A DNA stretch of 5,642 nt from JBBRLA01 sp038231615 (GTDB taxonomy: Bacteria > Myxococcota_A > Polyangia > Palsa-1104 > JAEUJZ01). The notes beneath the pieces are model-generated. The model was not told the origin of the DNA and made no database searches. It saw nothing but the letters and a program-made list of their open reading frames with translations. Below, one piece after another: positions 1 to 5,446 of the stretch. The first letter of the stretch is position 1; the number at the start of each line of letters is the position of its first letter. The position numbers and the translations under genes were made by a program. The stretch is from positions 1 to 5,642 of the forward strand of contig JBBRLA010000581.1 in NCBI GenBank assembly GCA_038231615.1, read 5' to 3'.

Positions 1-1
1 C

Positions 2-496
2 ATCGAGGTGGAGGTCCCGCCTGGCGAGACGGTCCCGGTGCGGGTGCCGGTCACCCAGGGCGAGCAGGCGCTTTTGGACAGCGTCGAGGCGTTCAAGTCC
101 GGCGACCTGGCCAGGGCGCAGCAGCTCTTGCAGCGGGCGCGTGGGCAACTGAAAGGGAAGGCGAGCAAAGGGCAGTGGTACGCGCTCTTCTACTATCAGG
201 GGCGCATTCACGAAGAGAAGGGCCACTGGGTAGATGCGATGACGGAATATGAGAAGCTCCAGGACAAAGTCGCCGATGGGCAGCAGACCCCCGAGCAGCG
301 GACGGAGCTGAAGGAAGCGGTGGCCCGGACGGCGTCGCACCTGGGGCGCATCCAGGTCAGCGAGTCGGTGGACGGCGCGTGCCAGACCAAGGCGCTGTGG
401 CTGCCACCGGGGTCCCATGTGCTGGACGTGGGAGAAAAAAGCCGGGAGATCCGGGTCCGGGCCGGAGAGACGGTCAAGGTGAATGCATGCCCCTAG
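2..496 (+). CDS. PEGA/TPR-type envelope protein, 3' end (5' partial)
   Basis: The reading frame is open from the first bases of the window, so the start lies upstream; the GTG at 8 is only an internal valine. The first residues (IEVEVPPGETVPVRVPV) look like the last strands of a PEGA domain, the small beta domain found in exported proteins. Two TPR-like helical hairpins follow, roughly residues 20-45 and 58-85 of the fragment; the second (YYQGRIHEEKGHWVDAMTEYEKL) has good TPR spacing. The last 40 residues return to a beta-rich, PEGA-like pattern (PPGSHVLDVGEKSREIRVRAGETVKV) bounded by two cysteines that could form a disulfide in the periplasm. The next gene starts 38 bases after the stop, which suggests one transcript. 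Function is unknown; it is probably a periplasmic scaffold or binding protein. The N-terminal part, not visible here, would decide the family. Confidence 0.8.
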   Translation: MEVEVPPGETVPVRVPVTQGEQALLDSVEAFKSGDLARAQQLLQRARGQLKGKASKGQWYALFYYQGRIHEEKGHWVDAMTEYEKLQDKVADGQQTPEQRTELKEAVARTASHLGRIQVSESVDGACQTKALWLPPGSHVLDVGEKSREIRVRAGETVKVNACP

Positions 497-521
497 CAAA
501 CAATCCGTCGAGAGCGTCCAT

Positions 522-527
522 GGGAGA
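522..527 (+). promoter_or_regulatory. Ribosome binding site deciding the start at 535
   Basis: GGGAGA lies 7 bases before the ATG at 535. An alternative in-frame ATG at 487 has AAGGTGA only 4 bases upstream and would add 16 residues in front of an already well-formed signal peptide. Spacing and signal peptide shape both favour 535. Confidence 0.65.
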
Positions 528-534
528 CCCGCTG

Positions 535-1953
535 ATGAAAGCGCTGACCCGTTTCGCCGGCTCGAAGGGCCGGTTCTTGCTGGCACTCCTTTCGGGCCTG
601 TGCCAGTGCGCCCAGGGGGATACTTATCAGGCGGTGGTGGTGAAGGTGGATGCGTCCCAGGTGGCGCTGCCGCTGATCCAGAACCTGGAGGTAACCGCTT
701 CGTTGAATGGGAAGGAAGCCGCAGGCGGCCCGCTCAACGTCACACCGGCGATGATGTCGTTCACGCTGCTGGTGGCGGTGGACCAGAGCGGCCCATTGAA
801 CGTGAGCGTGCGGGGGTACTCCGGGCGCAAGGAGCTTTTGGCCGGCGGCACGGACAGGGTGGCCCTTTCGGGGACCGGGGAGTACGCCCTGACCCTCCTT
901 TTGCGGCCAGAGGTGCCCGACCCCGCCACGCTGAGCTTTGCCATGCCCGTCTTCTATCCCCCGCCCAACCTCGGGACCCTGGCCGCCGGGGACGTGAATG
1001 GGGATCAATTGCCCGACCTTGTGGGGGCGACTTTCGATACCACCCAGGTGTCGGTACTGCTAAACCAGGGCCAGGGCATCTTCTCGATGAAGACTGGCAT
1101 CGTCGATACGGCCCAGGCGGTCTACTCGATGGCCCTGGGGGACCTGGATGGGGACGGCCACCTGGACATCGTGGTGGTCGATGTTGAACTGGGTCAGATC
1201 GGCGTGCTGCGGGGCAAGGGGGATGGGACGTTTCAGCCCGTCCTACAGAGCCCGACCACCATACAGGGCCCCCAGGTTATAGATGTGCGGGACATGGACC
1301 GGGATGGCCACCTGGACCTGGTGTTGCTCTCCGGCGTGGGGGTGACGATTCTGCCGGGCAAGGGGAACGGGACCTTCGGGACCGCCAAGACCACCGACGC
1401 GGGGAAGTTTCCCGTCGGGGCCGCCGTGGGAGACCTGAACCAGGATGGCAAGACGGATGTGGCGGTGACCAACCAAGCCGGCGTGCGCGTCCTTCTGGGC
1501 AACGGCGACGGCACCTTCGCCAGCGGACAGAACGTGGCGGGCATCCCCGCGGGCTTCACTCGCATTGCCCTCTCCGACCGGGACCTCGCGGTGACCGATC
1601 CGATGCAGGCCGCGGTGGTCATCTATTCCGGCACGGGGGATGGGATCACCTTTCTGTCCGGCAAGACCGTGCCCACCGACAAGCGTGCCTACACGGTGCG
1701 CAGCGCCGACGTGAACGGCGATCTGAAGCCAGACTTCCTGGTGACCAACTTCGACGGCAACACCGTGAGCGTGATTCTGGCCAACGGGGATGGCACCTTC
1801 CAGCCGGCGCGGAACTTCCCCTCGGGGACCCAGCCGGTGGAGGTGGTGGCGTTGGACGCCGACGGGGATGGCAAGAACGATCTGGCACTGGTGGCGGCGC
1901 AGATGATCGAGGGGACGCCCCAGATCAGCCTGCTCCTGAACACTTCGCGGTGA
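535..1953 (+). CDS. Secreted FG-GAP/VCBS seven-bladed beta-propeller protein
   Basis: The product is 472 residues. Residues 1-28 form a signal peptide: basic n-region (MKALTRFAGSKGR), core FLLALLSGL, and a plausible signal peptidase I site after AQG (residue 28). Cysteines 23 and 25 sit at the end of the core, but neither has a canonical lipobox, so lipidation is possible but unproven. Residues about 30-130 form a beta-rich N-terminal domain I do not recognise. From about 152 there are seven repeats spaced 45-50 residues apart (near 152, 202, 252, 299, 346, 391 and 440), each made of a Dx(D/N)xDGxxD calcium-type loop followed by strands and usually ending NGDGTF or KGDGTF. This fits a complete integrin-alpha-like propeller. 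Blade 5 lacks the metal loop; blades 1 and 6 replace its Gly with Gln and Leu. Such propellers usually bind ligands or surfaces; no catalytic domain is seen. The stop is 6 bases before the next gene, so the two are probably co-expressed. Confidence 0.9.
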   Translation: MKALTRFAGSKGRFLLALLSGLCQCAQGDTYQAVVVKVDASQVALPLIQNLEVTASLNGKEAAGGPLNVTPAMMSFTLLVAVDQSGPLNVSVRGYSGRKELLAGGTDRVALSGTGEYALTLLLRPEVPDPATLSFAMPVFYPPPNLGTLAAGDVNGDQLPDLVGATFDTTQVSVLLNQGQGIFSMKTGIVDTAQAVYSMALGDLDGDGHLDIVVVDVELGQIGVLRGKGDGTFQPVLQSPTTIQGPQVIDVRDMDRDGHLDLVLLSGVGVTILPGKGNGTFGTAKTTDAGKFPVGAAVGDLNQDGKTDVAVTNQAGVRVLLGNGDGTFASGQNVAGIPAGFTRIALSDRDLAVTDPMQAAVVIYSGTGDGITFLSGKTVPTDKRAYTVRSADVNGDLKPDFLVTNFDGNTVSVILANGDGTFQPARNFPSGTQPVEVVALDADGDGKNDLALVAAQMIEGTPQISLLLNTSR

Positions 1954-1959
1954 TGTGCC

Positions 1960-3507
1960 ATGAATAAGATGAAGTTGGTTTCCCTGGTGCTGCTGACGTT
2001 GTTCTGGCTACGCCGCCCCGAGGCGGGCGCCCAGGCCTCGCCGGTCCCCCTGACCCCCGCGGCGCGCAAGCTGGTCGATGAGGGGGTCGCGGCCCTTTCC
2101 GCGGGGCGCCCGGCGGACGCCCTTTCCCGCATCGAGCAGGCCTACCGCCTGAGTCCCGCGCCGGAGCTTTTGCAAAAGCTGGGTCAGGTGGCGCAGGCGC
2201 AGGGCCGGATGGTTCAGGCGGCGGACCTGTACCGCCGCACGCTTCAAGAGGCGGGCGCGGAGCTTTCCCCGCAGGCGCAACAGGAATTGCGCGACTTCAT
2301 CATGAGGCCCTTCGACAGTGCGCCGCAGGCGCCGCGGTTCTCCGATCGCGAAGCGCCGCAGGCGCCGCGGTTCATCGACACCACCGATGAGGTCGCCGTG
2401 TTCGGCGAGGATGGTGCCCTGGTGTTGCTCGATGGCCGGGTGGTGGGGAGCCTGCCGCTTTCGCTGCCGCTTTTGGTCTCCGCGGGCAGCCACAAGCTGC
2501 GCCTGGAGAAGGGCAAGCGGCGCGTAGAGGCGCAGGTGAAGCTCCTGGCCAATCGGCCGATGCAGGTGCGCTTCACCCTGGTGCCGCCGCTGGCGGTGGC
2601 CACGCCGACGGCCGCGGCGGTGTTTTTGGTGGATTCCGGGACGGTGTCCGAGGCGCTGGTGCTGCGGCTCCTGCGCGCGGCCAGCCAGGCGGCGGCCGAG
2701 GAACGGATTCTTTTGCTGCCGCGAGACAAACTGGCGGCGATCCTCGGCGCCTCGCCGGAGCTTGCGGGGTGCATCGATAGCACGCAGCGCGCCATCCCCA
2801 CGCTGCCCTGCCAGGAGAAGCTGGCCGCCCGGGTCGAGGCGCAATATGTCATCACGCTGAAGATCGAGGCGCAGCTTGCGGGCGACGAGGGCAAAGGCGC
2901 ACAGAAGAAGGGCCCAGAGGGGCTGGGGCGTTGGGCATTTTCGGCGCGGCTCTACGACGTACGGGTGGGGGCGGAGGCCGCGGCCGGCCAGAAGGGGTGC
3001 GAGGGCTGCGGCGTGGAGCGGGCGGCCCTGGCCCTGGGCCAGGTTATAGGCAAAATGGCGCAGGAAGGGACCACGCGGCCCCGGGGCACGCTGGAGGTGG
3101 CCTCGACGCCGCCTGGCGCGGCGGTGACGGTGGATGGGCGGCAGGTGGGGGCGGCCCCGGCGCATGCCGATGCCTTCGCCGGGCCCCATGAAGTGGCGGT
3201 GGTGCTCGCCGGGCACGCCCCCTACCGGACCCGCGCCACAGTGACGGATGGCGAGACCACCCAGGTACAGGCGCACCTGACGAAGCTGGCGACGCCCCTT
3301 TCAGTGCCTCCCGTGGCGAAGCCGGTGGCAAAGATCACGCCGCAAGGGGCCCAGCCGATCTACAAGAAGGCGTGGTTCTGGGGGACCGTCGGGGGCGTGG
3401 CGCTTCTGGGGGCGGGGCTGGCCACTGGCCTGGGGCTCGGTTTGAACCAGACCAACCCGATCACCGCGGGGAAGACCTATCCCTTTCCCTTCATCTTGAG
3501 CTTCTGA
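1960..3507 (+). CDS. Exported TPR/double-PEGA protein with C-terminal membrane helix
   Basis: The product is 515 residues. A signal peptide spans about 1-26 (core LVSLVLLTLFWL, cleavage likely after AQA). Residues about 30-110 are helical and TPR-like (ALSAGRPADALSRIEQAYRLSP). A Pro-rich linker at 121-138 contains a duplicated APQAPRF. PEGA domain 1 is at about 144-207 (GALVLLDGRVVGSLPL...VSAGSHKLRLEKG). A central alpha/beta domain spans about 221-365, with Cys271, Cys284 and a CEGC motif at 347-350; the layout resembles the FlgO/LpoB-like region seen in some PEGA proteins, but this is recall and not a search. PEGA domain 2 is at about 375-440 (STPPGAAVTVDGRQVG). A Pro/Lys linker then leads to a Gly-rich transmembrane helix at about 471-496 and a 19-residue tail ending FPFILSF. 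The inferred topology is a periplasmic body anchored at its C-terminus. The ribosome binding site is weak, so translation may be coupled to the preceding gene 6 bases upstream. The exact role is unknown. Confidence 0.88.
   Translation: MNKMKLVSLVLLTLFWLRRPEAGAQASPVPLTPAARKLVDEGVAALSAGRPADALSRIEQAYRLSPAPELLQKLGQVAQAQGRMVQAADLYRRTLQEAGAELSPQAQQELRDFIMRPFDSAPQAPRFSDREAPQAPRFIDTTDEVAVFGEDGALVLLDGRVVGSLPLSLPLLVSAGSHKLRLEKGKRRVEAQVKLLANRPMQVRFTLVPPLAVATPTAAAVFLVDSGTVSEALVLRLLRAASQAAAEERILLLPRDKLAAILGASPELAGCIDSTQRAIPTLPCQEKLAARVEAQYVITLKIEAQLAGDEGKGAQKKGPEGLGRWAFSARLYDVRVGAEAAAGQKGCEGCGVERAALALGQVIGKMAQEGTTRPRGTLEVASTPPGAAVTVDGRQVGAAPAHADAFAGPHEVAVVLAGHAPYRTRATVTDGETTQVQAHLTKLATPLSVPPVAKPVAKITPQGAQPIYKKAWFWGTVGGVALLGAGLATGLGLGLNQTNPITAGKTYPFPFILSF
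2320..2373 (+). repeat. 21-base direct repeat inside the PEGA gene
   Basis: An identical 21-base GC-rich unit occurs at 2320-2340 and 2353-2373, offset by 33 bases (11 codons). It encodes APQAPRF twice, in the linker between the TPR-like part and PEGA domain 1. The offset keeps the frame, so gain or loss of one unit would only change linker length. Confidence 0.9.
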
Positions 3508-3627
3508 ATTCTGGAACGCTGTGGCCTTCTTGCCTGGATCTACGGTAGCATGGCCCCAAAGCCTCGTGAACCCACGGTGAACTCGCGGAAGCGCTGCCGA
3601 ATCAAAACCTGAGACGGGATCTCCACC
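3508..3627 (+). other. Intergenic gap between the two gene groups
   Basis: These 120 bases separate the PEGA gene from the lipoprotein group. I see no hairpin followed by T residues and no convincing -35/-10 pair; TTGCCT at 3530 and TAGCAT at 3546 are only 10 bases apart. A promoter for the downstream genes would be expected here, but the sequence does not show a clear one. Confidence 0.5.
3550..3612 (+). other. Possible 20-codon basic leader ORF
   Basis: An ATG at 3550 opens a 20-residue frame (MAPKPREPTVNSRKRCRIKT) ending at TGA 3610-3612, 15 bases before the next gene and in the same frame. Seven of the 20 residues are Arg or Lys. No good ribosome binding site precedes it, so it may be chance; a leader peptide affecting the lipoprotein genes is the alternative. 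Confidence 0.2.
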
Positions 3628-3924
3628 ATGCGCATGCCCACATCCTCATCCTCCCAATCCAGCACTGCCATTGGCGCCGCCTCTGGCACTGGCCTTGGCA
3701 CCGGTCTTGCGACTGCCTTCCTGCTGGGCCTGCCGCTGTGGTTCGCCACAGGCTGTGTCACCATCGAGCAGCTCAACCCGACCATGGGGCAGTCCTTGCC
3801 GCCCTACTACGGCAGGGCGTACTTCCTGAAGAAGACCCCCACCGGCAGCAGTGTTCTGGTTTGCGATGTCAAGCCCAACAACAGCGGCGTCGTCTGCTAC
3901 GACTCGGGGAACTCGACGCCATGA
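3628..3924 (+). CDS. Small lipoprotein, unrecognised family (98 aa)
   Basis: The product is 98 residues. The signal peptide is long and unusual: its first 25 residues are rich in Ser, Gly, Thr and Ala with Arg2 as the only basic residue. It is followed by the hydrophobic core ATAFLLGLPLWFATGC, whose lipobox ATGC makes Cys43 the likely lipidated residue. The mature part is only 56 residues and carries Tyr60 and Tyr61, a basic KK at 68-69, GSSVLVC and a second cysteine (Cys79 and Cys90), which could form a small disulfide loop. A TGA at 3610 in the same frame rules out an upstream start; ATG 3634 is the only close alternative. The ribosome binding site is weak (GGGA, about 3616-3619). The stop overlaps the next start as ATGA, so the two are translationally coupled. 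No function can be assigned. Confidence 0.75.
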   Translation: MRMPTSSSSQSSTAIGAASGTGLGTGLATAFLLGLPLWFATGCVTIEQLNPTMGQSLPPYYGRAYFLKKTPTGSSVLVCDVKPNNSGVVCYDSGNSTP

Positions 3925-4205
3925 CTACGACTACAAAGACGAGCAAGCTCTTCCGCGCCGTCCGGTTTTTGCCCCTGTGCGCCTTTTTTCTTTGTCTGGC
4001 GCCGTTCATGGGCTGCGGCACCGTTAAGTTCGTCCAGAAGAACCCCTACACCGGGGAGATCTGGACCGTGTACCAGCACCTGGGATCGGACACGATCACC
4101 TATTGTCCCCCGATCGAAGGGGTGAACTGCATGGAGGCGGAGCTGATCAGCGGCCCTCCTCCCGCGAACGCACCCGCGGTGACGCCAACCGCTTTCTCCC
4201 ACTAA
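3921..4205 (+). CDS. Small lipoprotein, possible diverged partner of its neighbour (94 aa)
   Basis: The product is 94 residues. It starts at the ATG overlapping the upstream TGA by four bases; an earlier ATG at 3738 lies deep within the preceding gene and would lose the signal peptide. The n-region TTTTKTSKLFRAVR is basic, the core is FLPLCAFFLCLAPF, and FMGC gives a lipobox with Cys32 as the likely lipid site. The mature part has an aromatic stretch (NPYTGEIWTVYQHLGSDTITYC), then Cys62 and Cys70, and a Pro/Ala-rich tail. This matches the layout of the upstream 98-residue lipoprotein: lipidated Cys, aromatic region, GS, Cys, short loop, Cys. Similar short lipoproteins occur in myxobacteria as far as I recall, without known function. 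It is probably in an operon with the 354-residue lipoprotein 24 bases downstream. Confidence 0.8.
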   Translation: MTTTTKTSKLFRAVRFLPLCAFFLCLAPFMGCGTVKFVQKNPYTGEIWTVYQHLGSDTITYCPPIEGVNCMEAELISGPPPANAPAVTPTAFSH

Positions 4206-4217
4206 CGCGCTCCGGTC

Positions 4218-4222
4218 AGGAG
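4218..4222 (+). promoter_or_regulatory. Strong ribosome binding site for the 354-residue lipoprotein
   Basis: AGGAG lies 7 bases before ATG 4230. It fixes that start, although further ATG codons follow at residues 4 and 5 and the resulting signal peptide is unusually long. Confidence 0.75.
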
Positions 4223-4229
4223 ACAGCCC

Positions 4230-5294
4230 ATGCAAAGCATGATGACGACACAGAGCAAAAAGCACCGGGTACAGATCGTTAGCGCCCGGTCCCTGGTGCT
4301 TTTCTTGATCACCGCGGTGCTCAACGCTTCGCGATTGTTGGTTCTTCCTTCGATTCTGGGCCTTTCGGCCTGCGCCACCCCGGGTCAGGATATGGTGAAC
4401 GCCGCCCTGATCCAGGGCCAGCCCGGCTACCAGCTCGCCGTCGAGTCGTTCGCCTGCTGGTTCGGTGGCCTGTGGGCCGACGCCGAGGGGATCGCGCCCC
4501 CGGATCGCGCCAGGATCACCGAGGGACGCTGCCGCGCTGTGACCAGCCGTGTCTACACCGGACCGGTGCAGCACCACCGGGCGATGCGCGCGATCGATCC
4601 CAAGGTGGTGGACGACGTGGCGAACAAGGTCGGGGCCGACGCCGGCGCCGATCGCCAGGCCCTGGTCTCGCTGGTGCACCTGGTCGCGGACGCCCAGCGC
4701 GAGGCGACGGCGGCGCGGCGGGCGGCCCTGCGGGTGAAGCACGACCTGAACAAGGACCTCTCGGCCCAGACGGAGCGGACCCGCCTGGACCAGGACGAGG
4801 TCGCCGCGTTGGCGCCGCTGCATGTCCACGAGGCGCTGGATCGGCTGCTGCAACTTTCAGCGGGGCCCTTCGCCGGGGATGCCCACGCGCTGGCGCTCCT
4901 GGTGGCCACCGACCGCATGAATACCGTGCGCGGTTTGCCCAAGCACCTCAAGCTCTATGCCATGGACGGGCCGGGGCACGCGGTCTTCGGCATCCCCTCC
5001 CCGCAGGAGATGCCCGACCCGATGGCGCCGCTCACCCCCGGAGTGTGGCTGGCCCATCTCTCGGCGATCGCCCGCGCCGCCGGGTATCCAGTGCCGGACG
5101 ACGTCACCCGCCCGGTGGATCGGGCGGTGCTGGCGTGGAACGGCGTGCTCAAGGGCTTCGCTGACCGGCTGAAGCAGGACGAGGCCAAGCTCTCGCTGTC
5201 GGCCAACCCGACCTTGCGTCCGGTGGTGGTGGCGGTGGAGCAGCACCTGTCGGCGGACTACGACATCGCCCTGCGCGCGGTGAAGGGGAAATAG
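4230..5294 (+). CDS. Lipoprotein of unknown function (354 aa)
   Basis: The product is 354 residues. The export signal is long: 47 residues with basic KKHR at 10-13, a first hydrophobic run SLVLFLITAVL at 21-31, then LLVLPSILGLSAC with the lipobox LSAC and Cys48 as the likely lipid site. The mature protein is mostly helical. Notable stretches are ESFACWFGGLWADAEG (Cys76) and EGRCRAVTSRVY (Cys101), a possible disulfide pair; a charged helical region at about 140-210 (VADAQREATAARRAALRVKHD); TDRMNTVRGLPKHLKLYA at about 228-244; TPGVWLAHLSAIARAAGYPVPD at about 269-290; and a C-terminal helical pair. No catalytic motif is recognised. I recall similar proteins as uncharacterised myxobacterial lipoproteins but cannot confirm this. 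Close linkage to two small lipoproteins suggests a shared envelope role. The frame stays open for 36 codons after the TAG stop. Confidence 0.85.
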   Translation: MQSMMTTQSKKHRVQIVSARSLVLFLITAVLNASRLLVLPSILGLSACATPGQDMVNAALIQGQPGYQLAVESFACWFGGLWADAEGIAPPDRARITEGRCRAVTSRVYTGPVQHHRAMRAIDPKVVDDVANKVGADAGADRQALVSLVHLVADAQREATAARRAALRVKHDLNKDLSAQTERTRLDQDEVAALAPLHVHEALDRLLQLSAGPFAGDAHALALLVATDRMNTVRGLPKHLKLYAMDGPGHAVFGIPSPQEMPDPMAPLTPGVWLAHLSAIARAAGYPVPDDVTRPVDRAVLAWNGVLKGFADRLKQDEAKLSLSANPTLRPVVVAVEQHLSADYDIALRAVKGK

Positions 5295-5405
5295 GGTACC
5301 CAAGGTGGCGGGGGTCAAGGGGCGCACATCGTCCAGGCACTGGAGCAGGTCATCACCCGACACGGGCTACTGCCGGCCTTGCGCGAGGGGTATTTTAACC
5401 GATAA
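5295..5405 (+). other. Open in-frame extension after the amber stop
   Basis: Directly after TAG 5292-5294 the same frame continues for 36 codons to TAA 5403-5405. It would encode a Gly-rich linker (GTQGGGGQG) followed by a helix-like segment (AHIVQALEQVITRHG, LLPALREGYFNR). Third positions are mostly G or C, as in the neighbouring genes. It could be a former C-terminus cut off by a nonsense mutation, a relic of another gene, a rare readthrough tail, or chance. No start codon with a ribosome binding site serves this frame by itself. Confidence 0.35.
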
Positions 5406-5406
5406 A
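5379..5406 (+). promoter_or_regulatory. Possible sigma-70-type promoter for the last gene
   Basis: TTGCGC (5379-5384) and GATAAA (5401-5406) are separated by 16 bases, inside the most AT-rich patch of this stretch (5391-5410). The match to consensus is partial: 3 of 6 at -35 and 4 of 6 at -10. It sits 41 bases before the ATG at 5447. Confidence 0.35.
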
Positions 5407-5446
5407 CTAACGTTGCGCTTCCACAAGGTTGGATTCGCATGCACGC

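Noticed and set aside
379..534. Upstream extension of the propeller gene to 379 or 487
   Set aside because: It would overlap the preceding gene and bury the signal peptide; ATG 535 has a well-spaced ribosome binding site and a proper n-region.
483..1187. Overlapping plus-strand frame of 234 codons within the propeller gene
   Set aside because: It is low-complexity Gly/Arg/Pro sequence in another frame of the FG-GAP gene, with no recognisable fold.
2008..3276. Long minus-strand open frame (422 codons) opposite the PEGA gene
   Set aside because: It is rich in Arg, His, Gly and Pro with no domain or signal; it is the antisense shadow of a well-supported gene with two PEGA domains.
3521..3535. 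TGGC...TTGC resembling a sigma-54 promoter
   Set aside because: The two elements are separated by 4 bases where 7 are expected, so the spacing is wrong.
3897..4853. Minus-strand open frame of 318 codons
   Set aside because: It covers three plus-strand lipoprotein starts, ribosome binding sites and lipoboxes; its composition is typical of antisense frames in GC-rich DNA.
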